Made by a program: the position numbers and the translations under genes. Positions 8,761-17,245 of a DNA stretch of 64,000 bases are shown here, one piece after another (the stretch's first letter is position 1; each line of letters begins with the position of its first letter). Below the pieces are notes generated by a model. It was not told where the DNA came from and made no database searches. It was given only the letters and a program-made list of their open reading frames with translations. The stretch comes from Brachybacterium ginsengisoli (GTDB taxonomy: Bacteria > Actinomycetota > Actinomycetes > Actinomycetales > Dermabacteraceae): contig NZ_CP023564.1 of NCBI RefSeq assembly GCF_002407065.1, forward strand, positions 3,162,001-3,226,000, given 5' to 3'.

Positions 8761-10782
8761 TCACGGACGGACGGAGAGGACCTCGAAGACCTCGATCGCG
8801 GGGACCTGCACGTGCAGCACGCCCTCCGCCCAGGACCAGTCCGGATCCTGCTGGGCGACCAGGGCGCGCACACGGCCCGGCTTGTCCGGGCAGGGGATCT
8901 CGAGCGCCGATGGGGCCGTCGGGGCGGGATCCACGAATCGCTGCGGCCGTTCGCCGCTGCGGTTCAGGAGGTGGATCAGCGGGCCGCCGGCCCCGTGGCC
9001 GGGCACGATGCGGACATGCCCCGGCAGATCGGTGGCCCAGCCCAGGTGCGCGCCGCCGATCTCCGCGACCAGGGCGGCGAGCGCGCTGCCCACCGCGGAG
9101 GCGCCGACCTCGCGCAGCACGAGGCCGGGCAGCCAGGGGATCACGGCGATCGCGCCGCCGCCGTCGAAGCTCCAGCTCACCCGGCCGGGATGGCCGGTGA
9201 CCTCGTTGCCGTAGCACTTCTCCGGCGGGCCGTAGAGGGCGCGGCCCAGCACCGGCCAGCCGCCCTGTCCGTCGGCACCGTCGGCTATCGGGCTGGAGAG
9301 GGCCAGGGCCCGGAACTCCCCGAGGGCCGGGACGTGCACCGGACCGGCAGGAACCGGGGCGAGGGAGGCTGCGAGGTCCACGTGCAGGGAGCGCAGGGAC
9401 TCCTCGGTCTCGAACACTGCGCTCTGGCGCAGGAGCGCGCCGTCGGGGTCGAGCTGGTGGACGCCGTCGGCCCAGGCTGTGCTGCCGGTGGTGATCACGG
9501 TGCCGCCCGCCTCCGCGAAGGCGCGCACGGCGGCGAGCGCCTCTCCCGACAGCTCGCCGAGGTGGGGCAGGATCACGAGGTCGAAGCGGTCGCGGCTGAG
9601 GGCGGCGAGGGCCGGGGGCCGCAGCACGGAGGCCGGGATGTGCGCCTCGGAGAGCGCGGCGTGCCAGCCCTCGAACTCGGCGCGGGCGCGGGCTCCGCCC
9701 GTCGGCCGCACCAGGGCGGTGCGGGCGGTCGGGACGAGCCCGGTGTACTCCTCATGGTGGTCACGGTGGAAGCGGCTGATGCGGGCGCTCGCGGTCAGGC
9801 CCGGGAACGGGCTGTCCTGCGGGGTGCCCATGAGGTAGGTGGAGGGCTGGGCGCCGTGGGCGATGGACTGGACGGCGTACTGCTCGAGGTGGCGGGGGTC
9901 CTCGCCGGCCCAGCGGTAGGGCATGTCCACGAAGGCGACGGCGTTGACGAACACGGGCCGGGACGGGTCCTCGGAGCGGGCGGCGTCCACGGCGTCGGCG
10001 GTGGCCTGGTGCCACAGCTCGCGGCCGACGGCGTTGTTGGCCTCGTGGAAGGTGATGTCCGCGCGGTCGCCCTGGATGAGGGCGGCCTGCGGGGCGAGGC
10101 GCCGCACGTGGGCCTGCATGCGGTGATGGAGGTCGGTGAGGACCTCGTCGGAGTGCTGCGTCCAGCGGGCGTAGCCCGGATCGTCGGGGCCGGCGGGCAG
10201 CGGCGTGCCCGGGGCGGCGGCCGCGAAGCCGCGTCGGCACGCCTCGCAGTGGCAGACCCCGCGGTAGCGGCGGCTGTAGTCGACCTCGTTGAAGGACATC
10301 CAGTTGAAGAAGAAGCCGGCGATCGGGTACGTCTCCAGCACCTCGGCGACGATGTCGAACATCTCCCGCTGGTAGTACTCACCGCTGGGGCACACGCTGC
10401 GGTACCCGTTGTAGATCTGCGGCTCCCCCTCGGGCGAGACGAAGCACCACTCGGGGTGACGCTCCGCCCGGGCGGCGTCGATCTTGGAGAAGTCCATGCG
10501 GGCCAGCACCCGGATGCCGCGGGCCTGCGCGGCGGCGGTGGCATCGCCGACGAGGTCCCCGGAGGGGCGCTGGGCGAGGTGGGGATTCACCGTCTGGGAG
10601 GCGAGGCGGCTGGGGTGGTTGGCGAGGATGCCGCCCACGCTGAGCAGCCAGGTGTCGGCGCCGTGGGCCTCGATCGCGTCCAGCACCGCCTCGACGTCGA
10701 GGCCGGCGTCGGTCTCGCGCAGGTTGGTCTGGAGGGTGCGGAAGGGAGCATGCCACCAGGGGGCGTCCGGCGCGGCCGTCAT
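8761..10782 (-). CDS. GHL6-type putative glycosyl hydrolase with trimerisation-like domain
   Basis: A 673-residue protein of the uncharacterised alpha-amylase-like GHL6 group. The N-terminal barrel (about 10-340) carries conserved segments such as VLARMDFSKID, SPEGEPQIYNGYRSVCP, FFFNWMSFNE and a YRGVCHCEACRRGF cysteine motif that may bind metal. A GATase-like trimerisation domain of the GH42 kind follows (about 350-560, LVILPHLGELSGEAL and AEAGGTVITTGS), then a beta domain. No signal peptide, so cytoplasmic. It overlaps the upstream dehydrogenase gene by ATGA. It is distantly related to the 718-residue protein at the head of this operon. Activity is unproven; family membership is judged from the motifs. 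Confidence 0.75.
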   Translation of the reverse strand: MTAAPDAPWWHAPFRTLQTNLRETDAGLDVEAVLDAIEAHGADTWLLSVGGILANHPSRLASQTVNPHLAQRPSGDLVGDATAAAQARGIRVLARMDFSKIDAARAERHPEWCFVSPEGEPQIYNGYRSVCPSGEYYQREMFDIVAEVLETYPIAGFFFNWMSFNEVDYSRRYRGVCHCEACRRGFAAAAPGTPLPAGPDDPGYARWTQHSDEVLTDLHHRMQAHVRRLAPQAALIQGDRADITFHEANNAVGRELWHQATADAVDAARSEDPSRPVFVNAVAFVDMPYRWAGEDPRHLEQYAVQSIAHGAQPSTYLMGTPQDSPFPGLTASARISRFHRDHHEEYTGLVPTARTALVRPTGGARARAEFEGWHAALSEAHIPASVLRPPALAALSRDRFDLVILPHLGELSGEALAAVRAFAEAGGTVITTGSTAWADGVHQLDPDGALLRQSAVFETEESLRSLHVDLAASLAPVPAGPVHVPALGEFRALALSSPIADGADGQGGWPVLGRALYGPPEKCYGNEVTGHPGRVSWSFDGGGAIAVIPWLPGLVLREVGASAVGSALAALVAEIGGAHLGWATDLPGHVRIVPGHGAGGPLIHLLNRSGERPQRFVDPAPTAPSALEIPCPDKPGRVRALVAQQDPDWSWAEGVLHVQVPAIEVFEVLSVRP

Positions 10783-11645
10783 CGGGCCTCCTCGGTGAGG
10801 AGCCGGAACAGGGCCGAGTGGTCGAGCTCCTGGAGCTGGCGGGCGATCGCCTCGTCCATCTGGGCCGCGACCGTCTCGAGGGCGGGCAGGGCGAGGCCGC
10901 GGTGCGCGGCGGAGTCCTGGGCGAGGCGCAGGTCCTTGCGGTGCAGGCGGAGGCGGAAGCCGGGGTCGAAGGCTCGCTCCGCCATGCGCCGGCCGTGGAG
11001 CTCGAGGATGCGGGAGGTGGCGAAGCCGCCGTCGAGGGCGGCGCGCACCTGCTCGGGGTCCAGGCCCGAGGCTTCGGCGAGGGCGAGCCCCTCGGCGACC
11101 GCCTCGATGGTGAGGCCCACGATGACCTGGTTGACCACCTTGGCGGCCTGGCCGGCACCGGCGGGTCCGAGGTGGGTGATGCGGCCGCCCAGGATCTCCA
11201 GCAGCGGCATCGCACGGGCGACGGCCTCCTGTTCGCCGCCGACGAAGACGGTCAGGATCCCCTCCTGGGCGCCCACCTCCCCGCCGGAGACGGGGGCGTC
11301 GACGAACTGGCCGCCCGCGGCGGCGACATCCTGGGCGATCTGCTCGGTCGCGACCGGGGAGATCGAGCTCATGTCGAGCACGAGCGCGTCCTCGGCGAGC
11401 GCGCCGAGCACGCCGTCCTCGCCGTGGAGCACGGCCTCGACGTCGGGGGTGTCGGGGAGCATGAGCAGGACGACCTCGGCGCCCTCGGTCGCGGCGGCCG
11501 GGGTGGGGGCGAGGGTCGCCCCCGCCTCGACGAGGGCCTGCGAGCGGGCGTTCTCGCGGTGGATGCGCAGCTCGTGGCCGGCGTCCAGCAGGTTCCGGGC
11601 CATGGGGGCGCCCATGACGCCCAGGCCGATGACGGCGATCCTCAT
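10779..11645 (-). CDS. NAD(P)-dependent beta-hydroxyacid dehydrogenase (GarR/MmsB-like)
   Basis: A 288-residue oxidoreductase of the 3-hydroxyisobutyrate / tartronate-semialdehyde reductase family. It has the N-terminal dinucleotide motif MRIAVIGLGVMGAPMARNLL, the substrate loop FVDAPVSGGEVGAQEG near 115-130, and the catalytic-lysine helix GAGQAAKVVNQVIVG near 165-178. Length is normal. Both ends overlap neighbours by four bases, so it is coupled between two GHL6-type glycosidases. The divergent gene at 13867 resembles hydroxypyruvate isomerase; isomerase plus tartronate-semialdehyde reductase is a known pair, which makes tartronate semialdehyde or a related 3-oxoacid a reasonable substrate guess. 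Confidence 0.85.
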   Translation of the reverse strand: MRIAVIGLGVMGAPMARNLLDAGHELRIHRENARSQALVEAGATLAPTPAAATEGAEVVLLMLPDTPDVEAVLHGEDGVLGALAEDALVLDMSSISPVATEQIAQDVAAAGGQFVDAPVSGGEVGAQEGILTVFVGGEQEAVARAMPLLEILGGRITHLGPAGAGQAAKVVNQVIVGLTIEAVAEGLALAEASGLDPEQVRAALDGGFATSRILELHGRRMAERAFDPGFRLRLHRKDLRLAQDSAAHRGLALPALETVAAQMDEAIARQLQELDHSALFRLLTEEAR

Positions 11646-13798
11646 GCTTCTCCTCCGTGCTGCGCCGCGGGGGCGCCGGTCGGTGTCCAGGTCACGTGGA
11701 CGACCTCGAGGTCGTCGATCCTGTCCAGGGGGATGTGGAGCCGACCCTCGCGCACCTCGGCGGTGGCGGGGGCCCCGGCGATGACGAGCCGGGCGCTCGC
11801 GAGCTCGCCGCCGTCGGGGACGGCGAGCACGACCTCCTGGTCGTGCAGGGGCATGGCGTCGTGGCGCTGGCCGCGCATGGCCATGGGGTCGGTGAGGTTC
11901 ACGACGGTCACGGCGAGCTCTCCCGGCGCCTCGCGCACGGCGAGGTCGACGAGGCCCTGCCCGGTGACCTGCACCCGGGCGGGCTGCTCACCGCGGGCCC
12001 AGCGGACGGCGGCGGCGATCAGGCGGCCGTGGTCGGACTGCAGCGAGCGCCAGAACACCTCGCCGAGGTCGAAGGCGATGTACGCGGTACGCCCGCCCCC
12101 GGGATGCTCGCGCGTGACCACGGCGGGCAGGGCTGCGCCGGGGCGGGGGTAGACCTCCTCCATGGGGAGGTCGGGGTAGTCGGGGACGAAGCGGAAGGCG
12201 ATCTCGGCGCCGGGGAGCGTGCCGATGTCCAGCACTTGGGCTCCGGCGAGGATGCGCTGGGCGCCGTCGTAGCCGTCGGTGAGCGGGTGCGGTCGCTCGA
12301 GGGTCATGTACTTGTTCTTCAGCGGTCCGCGGAGCCCGCCGGCGAGCCGAACCCCCTGCAGGTCGCCGAGGGCGAGCCGCGGCCCGTCGGGCCCCGTGGT
12401 GAGCCCGGCGTCGAAGGCGGTGACGAGGCCGCCGCCGCGCTCCACGTAGGCCTCGATCGTGGTGACCGTGGCAGGGTCGAGGTCCGCGCCGGTGGGGATG
12501 ACCAGCACCGAGATGCCGGCGAGGCGGTCCGGGGCGAGGGCCTCCTCGGCGATGTACTCGAAGGGGATGCGGGCCTCGACGAGGGCCTGGTAGACGCCGT
12601 CCTCATGGGCACCTCCCCCGTGGCCGTGACCGAAGGGGGTCGAGGCGGTGCGGTCCACGCAGTCCAGCAGCGCCACGTCGGCGGTGTGGCGCAGGTGGCC
12701 GGTCTCCTCCTCGACGCGGGCGTGGAGCTGGAACGCCTCCGCGAGCGGCGCGACCCAGCGGTCGTCGAAGCACTCCGCCTTGAACTTGGTGAACCAGGGC
12801 AGGGCGCCCTGGGCGAAGCCGTCGACCACGAGGCCGCGGGTCTCGTGGGGGTCGGCGACGGAGTCCTTCCAGCGCAGCTCGTGGTCCTCGGGGCCGACGG
12901 AGGTGATCAGGGCGACGGGTCGATCCGGGTACAGGCCGCGGGCGCGCTTGCCGATCCGTCCCGGGGTCCAGGACGGCTCGATGTCGGAGCGCCCCTGCTT
13001 GTCGACGAAGAACATCGGGTAGCGGTCCTCGACGAGGTCCCGGTCGAGGTCGCGGGTGAGCGCCGCACCGCGGTTGGGGAGGAAGCGCACGTGGGGCTTG
13101 ATCGCGCGGACGGCGTCATCCCAGTGCACCACCAGCTCGCTGAGCCGTCGGCGGCGCCAGGCGGTGAAGACGGGCCAGGCGGGGTCGTGCGGGTCGGTCT
13201 CGTCGGGCAGGTCCAGCCCCGCCTCGGCCTGGAAGGCGGCGCGGGTATGGGGGTTGTAGCTGACCCGTCGGCGGCCCTCCCAGCGGTTGGCGAAGACGGC
13301 GTCGATGTCGTACTCGCGCACGATCTCCTCGGCGATGCGGGTGGTGAAGTCCCAGTGGGAGGAGCTCATGGGATCGGTCCACCACAGCCCGGGCATCGAC
13401 TCGTGCTCGACGGGGGTGCCGTCGGGGCCGTGGTCGAGCCACTCGGGATGCGCCGTCGCGGCGTCGGTGTGGACGGCGTGCGGGTCCACGCGGGCCATGA
13501 CGTGCATGCCCAGGCGTCGTGCCTGCTCGACGATCTCCCCGAAGGAGTCCCGGTCCCCCAGCTGCTCGCTGCGGTAGTGGAAGGGGATCTGCGTGGGATA
13601 GAAGGCCATGTAGCCGCCGGCGCTGAGGCAGATCGCGTTGGACCGCGTGCGCTTCATGACGTCCACCCAGAAGTCGACGTCGAGCGCCGGCGGATCGTCC
13701 TCGGTGAAGGTGAGCTGGGTCCAGCGGGTCGCGCCCAGGAACCAGTCGGGGCTGCGGGGGCCGGCCGACGGGGCCAGCAGGGTGTCGTCGATCGTCAC
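11642..13798 (-). CDS. GHL6-type putative glycosyl hydrolase, large form
   Basis: A 718-residue protein starting at GTG (13796-13798) behind a strong GGGAGGAG ribosome site. The barrel domain includes MKRTRSNAICLSAGGYMAFY, LGMHVMARVDPHAVH and FANRWEGRRRVSYNPHTRAA; a GATase-like domain follows near 390-560 (ISVLVIPTGADLDPATVTTI), then a C-terminal beta domain. There is no signal peptide. It is the first gene of a three-gene operon with the dehydrogenase and the second GHL6-type protein. The repeat-rich 68-base gap to the divergent isomerase gene probably holds the control site. Likely acts on an imported, unusual glycoside; chemistry unproven. Confidence 0.72.
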   Translation of the reverse strand: MTIDDTLLAPSAGPRSPDWFLGATRWTQLTFTEDDPPALDVDFWVDVMKRTRSNAICLSAGGYMAFYPTQIPFHYRSEQLGDRDSFGEIVEQARRLGMHVMARVDPHAVHTDAATAHPEWLDHGPDGTPVEHESMPGLWWTDPMSSSHWDFTTRIAEEIVREYDIDAVFANRWEGRRRVSYNPHTRAAFQAEAGLDLPDETDPHDPAWPVFTAWRRRRLSELVVHWDDAVRAIKPHVRFLPNRGAALTRDLDRDLVEDRYPMFFVDKQGRSDIEPSWTPGRIGKRARGLYPDRPVALITSVGPEDHELRWKDSVADPHETRGLVVDGFAQGALPWFTKFKAECFDDRWVAPLAEAFQLHARVEEETGHLRHTADVALLDCVDRTASTPFGHGHGGGAHEDGVYQALVEARIPFEYIAEEALAPDRLAGISVLVIPTGADLDPATVTTIEAYVERGGGLVTAFDAGLTTGPDGPRLALGDLQGVRLAGGLRGPLKNKYMTLERPHPLTDGYDGAQRILAGAQVLDIGTLPGAEIAFRFVPDYPDLPMEEVYPRPGAALPAVVTREHPGGGRTAYIAFDLGEVFWRSLQSDHGRLIAAAVRWARGEQPARVQVTGQGLVDLAVREAPGELAVTVVNLTDPMAMRGQRHDAMPLHDQEVVLAVPDGGELASARLVIAGAPATAEVREGRLHIPLDRIDDLEVVHVTWTPTGAPAAQHGGEA

Positions 13799-13819
13799 TG
13801 ATCTCCTCCCAGAGATGAA

Positions 13820-13857
13820 TTGTCATACATGCTGACATGTCTAGCGTCATGTGACAA
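13820..13857. promoter_or_regulatory. Divergent promoter with GntR-type operator repeats
   Basis: The 68-base gap between the GHL6 operon and the isomerase gene contains TGTCA-N7-TGACA (13821-13837) and the repeated word ACATG (13827-13831 and 13835-13840), plus a second TCATGTGACA-like half at 13848-13857. For the plus-strand gene, TTGTCA (13820-13825) and TAGCGT (13842-13847) are 16 bases apart and could be -35/-10. The ACATG pair recurs before the nearby GntR gene at 14727-14741, which points to that regulator. Confidence 0.5.
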
Positions 13858-13866
13858 GATGCCGCC

Positions 13867-14712
13867 ATGGACTCTCATGGATTCAGCTGGCACGGATACC
13901 CGGTGAGTGCGAACGTCTCGCTCCTGTTCACCGAGGTGCCCTATCTCGACCGCTTCGCAGCCGCCGCCGCAGCGGGCTTCACCGCGGTGGAGACCTGGTG
14001 GCCGTTCCCCACGGCCGCCCCGTCGGACGCCGAGATCGACGGCCTGCTGACGGCGATCGACGCGGCCGGAGTCTCCCTGACCGGCATGAACGTGTTCGCC
14101 GGGGACATGGCGGGCGGCGAGCGCGGCATCGCCTGCCTGCCGGAGCGCGCCTCCGAGCTCGAGGACTCGCTCGTGGCGCTGCACCGGATCGCCGAGCGCA
14201 CCGGTGCCCGCGGCTTCAACCTGCTGCATGGCCAGGTGCCCGACGGGGCGGGCGTCCCGGCGCGGGCGACCGCGGTGCGCTCGCTCCGCCGGGCCGCGGA
14301 GGCGCTCTCGGACCTCCCGGGCACGCCCGGCGTGGTGCTTGTGGAGCCGCTGGCCCGAGGGCTGAACGGGGCGTATCCGCTGGAGACCGCGTCAGACGCC
14401 CTGGACCTGATCGACGAGGCGGGCTCGGAGGGTCTCGCCCTGCTCCTGGACACGTTCCACCTGGCCAGGAACGGGGAGGACCTGCCCGCGGTGATCTCCC
14501 GATGGGCGGGGCGCATCGGCCACGTGCAGCTCGCCGACGCCCCGGATCGCGGCGAGCCGGGCTCGGGCACGGTCGATCTCGACGCGGTCGGATCGGCGCT
14601 GCGGGAGGCGGGCTATGCGGGCACGGTCGCCGCGGAGTACATGCCCACCGGGGAGACGCGGAGCACGCTGGAATGGCTTTCGAGCGCGGAGTCCGCCACG
14701 CCGCTGGCATGA
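13867..14712 (+). CDS. Hydroxypyruvate isomerase-like TIM-barrel protein
   Basis: A 281-residue xylose-isomerase-like barrel protein (AP endonuclease family 2 fold). The ordered metal and catalytic residues of the hydroxypyruvate isomerase group can be seen: Glu in VVLVEPLARG, Asp/His in LALLLDTFHLARNG, Gln in IGHVQLADAPDRGEPG and Glu in VAAEYMPTGET. It should interconvert a small hydroxy-ketoacid or ketose. It is divergent from the GHL6/GarR-like operon and upstream of a GntR regulator. The ATG at 13867 is the only sensible start. The exact substrate could also be another small sugar-derived ketone. Confidence 0.8.
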   Translation: MDSHGFSWHGYPVSANVSLLFTEVPYLDRFAAAAAAGFTAVETWWPFPTAAPSDAEIDGLLTAIDAAGVSLTGMNVFAGDMAGGERGIACLPERASELEDSLVALHRIAERTGARGFNLLHGQVPDGAGVPARATAVRSLRRAAEALSDLPGTPGVVLVEPLARGLNGAYPLETASDALDLIDEAGSEGLALLLDTFHLARNGEDLPAVISRWAGRIGHVQLADAPDRGEPGSGTVDLDAVGSALREAGYAGTVAAEYMPTGETRSTLEWLSSAESATPLA

Positions 14713-14726
14713 TGTCAGTCCGGGCT

Positions 14727-14741
14727 ACATGTTCGACATGT
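14727..14741. promoter_or_regulatory. Candidate GntR autoregulatory site
   Basis: ACATGTTCGACATGT consists of two ACATG-type palindromes and lies 51 bases before the GTG start of the GntR gene. A near-identical pair is in the divergent region at 13827-13840, differing by one base in spacing. The repetition supports one regulator controlling both sites. Confidence 0.5.
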
Positions 14742-14791
14742 TGCTCGCAGACGGTGTCGCCAGGGCTGGCGGCTGGACGGAAGGAGCTGCC

Positions 14792-15460
14792 GTGGCGATC
14801 GCGACAGGCCAGTACAAGCTCGGTCCCGCTTCGCTGACGGAGGCGCTGTTCGCCTCCCTGCGCGAGCGGATCATCAACGGCGACATCGCCCCGGGCGAGA
14901 AGGTCACCGAGCAGCGCGTGGCGGACGAGTACGGAGTGGCCCGGCCCACCGCGAAGGCCTGCCTCGAGCGCCTCACCTCCCTGGGCCTGCTGCGCCGCAC
15001 CGCGCACCGCTCCGCCTCCGTGCCATTGCTGGACGCCGCGGAGATCGACGACCTGTTCTTCAGCCGGCAGACCTTCGAATCCGCCGCCGCCGCACACCTC
15101 GCCCGGGCGAAGGACCTCACCGAGGAGATCACCACGGCGCAGGAGGCGATGCGCCATGCCGTGGAGCGCGGGGACTTCCGCGGCCAGGTGCAGCACGACA
15201 TCGACTTCCACTGGGCGCTCGTGAACGGGGTGCGCAGCGATCGGCTGGCCCGCATGTACGAGATCATCGCCGGCGAGATCCACCTGACGATGGGCCAGTT
15301 CGCCGCCCATCGCCGCACCTCCCCCACCACGGTGGTGGGCGAGCACGAGGAGATCATGGACGCGATCCGCGAGGGCGACGTGGAGGCTGCGGAAGCGGCG
15401 CTCGCGGAGCACCTGGGGCGGGCGCACGAGCGGGTGACGGCGCAGATCACCGCCGGCTGA
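14792..15460 (+). CDS. GntR-family transcriptional regulator (FCD type)
   Basis: A 222-residue regulator. The winged helix-turn-helix is at about 12-75 (LTEALFASLRERIINGDIAP, VTEQRVADEYGVARPTAKA), followed by an all-helical FCD ligand-binding domain (about 85-215), with metal-ligand-like residues in QHDIDFHWALVNG and VGEHEEIMDAIREGD. The start is set at GTG 14792 because GGAAGGAG precedes it; an upstream in-frame ATG at 14729 would lie inside the operator-like repeat. It probably responds to a sugar acid and controls the adjacent isomerase and GHL6 operons and itself. Confidence 0.85.
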   Translation: MAIATGQYKLGPASLTEALFASLRERIINGDIAPGEKVTEQRVADEYGVARPTAKACLERLTSLGLLRRTAHRSASVPLLDAAEIDDLFFSRQTFESAAAAHLARAKDLTEEITTAQEAMRHAVERGDFRGQVQHDIDFHWALVNGVRSDRLARMYEIIAGEIHLTMGQFAAHRRTSPTTVVGEHEEIMDAIREGDVEAAEAALAEHLGRAHERVTAQITAG

Positions 15461-15481
15461 GCCGCGGACCGTGGGGCCGGG

Positions 15482-16981
15482 TCAGCTCTTCGTCGGCTCC
15501 TCCCGCAGCAGCGTGTGCAGCGCCGGCCCCCGGGTCGCCGCCACCGGCTTCGGGGGCTTGTCCTCCCCCTGGCTCCTGTACTTCACCTCGGGCCGGGTGG
15601 GCCAGCGGCGGGTGAGGGTGTTGCGCATCGGCCGCCCGAGCACACAGGAGGCCGCGGTGAGGGCGAGGGCCAGCACCAGCAGCAGGATCGCCGCCGTGAC
15701 GGTGCCCCATCCCAGCGGAACATACGCGGCGAACTGCACCTCGGCGTCGTCGTAGAGCGAGGCGACGTCCTCCATCCGCCCGGAGCCGAGGGCGATGAGC
15801 GCGGGCCCCAGCAGGGCGGCGGTGCCCGCGAGCCCCGCGGCGAGGAGCGCGACCAGCGGGGTGCGGCGCTCGGTGTGCCGCTGCAGCAGGGAGTCCTCGG
15901 GCCGCGGGGAGTGCGGATCCTCGAGCGCCGCCTCCAGCTGGGAGCGCTCGATCCTGTTCGCCACCACCTCGACCACGAGCCCGACCACGCCGAGCACGAC
16001 GGCAAGGGCGATGCCGACGGCGAAGATCGCGAAGCCGGAGACGATGAGCGTCTCCACGAGCGAGGAGTCGTAGGAGGTCTCATGGCACTCCTGCCCGGCG
16101 GTCCCGGGGACTGCGCTGCAGCGCAGGCCGAGCGCCGGGAGCAGGATCAGGAACGACAGGCTGAGGAGGACCAGCGCGGCGCCGTCGAGGCCTCCCGCGA
16201 TCCTGCGCAGGCGCCGGGAGCCGGGGGCGGCGGCGCGCTCACGTCGCCCGTCGTCGGCGCCCCCGTTGTCGGCGCCCTCGCCGCCCGCGTCGTTCTTCCT
16301 GCGGCGGCGGGGCGACCTGCCGCCGGAGACCCCGCGGGCGCGCCTCCAGGCGCGAGCCTCCATGTCCTGGTGCCAGTGCGTCGCGATCACTGCGTTGCGG
16401 GCCGTGTGCCCTCGTCGGTACGCGCGCTGCCCGAGCAGCCCCGCGACGGCGGCGATGCCGACGACCAGCGAGATCGCGAACCCGATCGGCACGTAGTCGT
16501 CGATGTGCCCCTCGGTGAACGGCATGACCACCATGGTCACCACGCCGAGCCCGGCCATCACGAGGACGAAGAACAGGACTCCGAACAGGCGGGACAGCGG
16601 CGGCTCGACCACCACCCGCACCTGGTACGGATGCGGGACGGCCTGCACGGGGGCGCCGCGCTCGGCGGCGCGGCGGATCGCGCGGATCGTGGCGACGTCC
16701 GCGATGTCCCCGCTGAGCGCCCACAGCACCGCGGCGGTCGGGGTGACCGTCAGCAGCGGCACCATCGAGGCGCGCGCGAGCTGGTCGAACATGTCCGCGA
16801 GGGGCCCCGAGGAGCTCTCGACGACCAGGCCCACCCCGATGATCAGCACGAATGTCACGCCGAGACCGATCAGCAGCCCGATGAGCACACCGGAGACGGT
16901 GCGCAGCACCTCCCCCACCCCGCCGATCGGGTACTCCTCCCAGTACGGCTCCTGGTCATGATCTCCACTGCCCGAGTTCAT
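15482..16981 (-). CDS. Multi-pass membrane protein of unknown function
   Basis: A 499-residue protein with about nine hydrophobic membrane segments in three clusters (near 28-55, 75-95, 135-200 and 280-450). Between them are cytoplasmic basic loops, including an Arg/Lys-rich stretch near 220-260 (GGRSPRRRRKNDAGGEG). An extracytoplasmic loop has two cysteines (RCSAVPGTAGQECHET) that could form a disulphide. No enzyme motif is recognised. It converges on the GntR gene with a 21-base gap. The start ATG is preceded by a leaderless-type -10 box. No functional link to the sugar genes is evident. Confidence 0.75.
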   Translation of the reverse strand: MNSGSGDHDQEPYWEEYPIGGVGEVLRTVSGVLIGLLIGLGVTFVLIIGVGLVVESSSGPLADMFDQLARASMVPLLTVTPTAAVLWALSGDIADVATIRAIRRAAERGAPVQAVPHPYQVRVVVEPPLSRLFGVLFFVLVMAGLGVVTMVVMPFTEGHIDDYVPIGFAISLVVGIAAVAGLLGQRAYRRGHTARNAVIATHWHQDMEARAWRRARGVSGGRSPRRRRKNDAGGEGADNGGADDGRRERAAAPGSRRLRRIAGGLDGAALVLLSLSFLILLPALGLRCSAVPGTAGQECHETSYDSSLVETLIVSGFAIFAVGIALAVVLGVVGLVVEVVANRIERSQLEAALEDPHSPRPEDSLLQRHTERRTPLVALLAAGLAGTAALLGPALIALGSGRMEDVASLYDDAEVQFAAYVPLGWGTVTAAILLLVLALALTAASCVLGRPMRNTLTRRWPTRPEVKYRSQGEDKPPKPVAATRGPALHTLLREEPTKS

Positions 16982-16987
16982 GCCGAG

Positions 16988-16993
16988 AACCTA
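16988..16993 (-). promoter_or_regulatory. Candidate leaderless -10 box for the 499-residue membrane protein
   Basis: TAGGTT on the minus strand ends 6 bases before the ATG at 16981, with no ribosome-binding site between. It fits the leaderless pattern seen at several other genes here. Confidence 0.4.
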
Positions 16994-17043
16994 CAGGGGG
17001 CGGGGCGGGATGTGCGGTTCCGGTGCCAGCGACCTCAACACGT

Positions 17044-17067
17044 AACGATTCGCGGAAAGCGTTGACC
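17044..17067 (+). promoter_or_regulatory. LacI-type operator overlapping -35 of binding-protein gene 1
   Basis: AACGATTC-GCGG-AAAGCGTT (17044-17063) is an imperfect inverted repeat. Its end overlaps TTGACC (17062-17067), a likely -35 hexamer. The second gene copy has the same site as a perfect repeat at 19158-19177. Binding by the LacI-family protein encoded at 22945 is inferred. Confidence 0.6.
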
Positions 17068-17245
17068 AGAACATCGGACCTATGCAACTCTGGCCGCACT
17101 CCTCAGAGAAGAGGTGCACGGGAGGGGGCTCGCACCCCGGCCCACCGAGCCGGCCACCGTCAGCCGTCATCGTCGATCGACGGAGGCCCGCGCTCGGGCA
17201 GCGACACTCTGACGTCCTGCAGTCCACATCCCGTCAGGAGCTCTC
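17068..17245 (+). promoter_or_regulatory. Long conserved 5' leader of binding-protein gene 1
   Basis: About 150-180 untranslated bases between the operator and the ATG at 17246. They are closely matched by 19182-19358 before the second copy, including G/C-rich blocks able to pair (17119-17147 region) and the ribosome site CAGGAG 7 bases before the ATG. The length and conservation could reflect recent duplication or an RNA-level control element; no known riboswitch was recognised. Confidence 0.4.

Noticed and set aside
8812-11784. A 990-codon open frame on the plus strand
   Set aside because: Antisense to the GHL6/dehydrogenase operon, which has coherent protein motifs and coupled starts.
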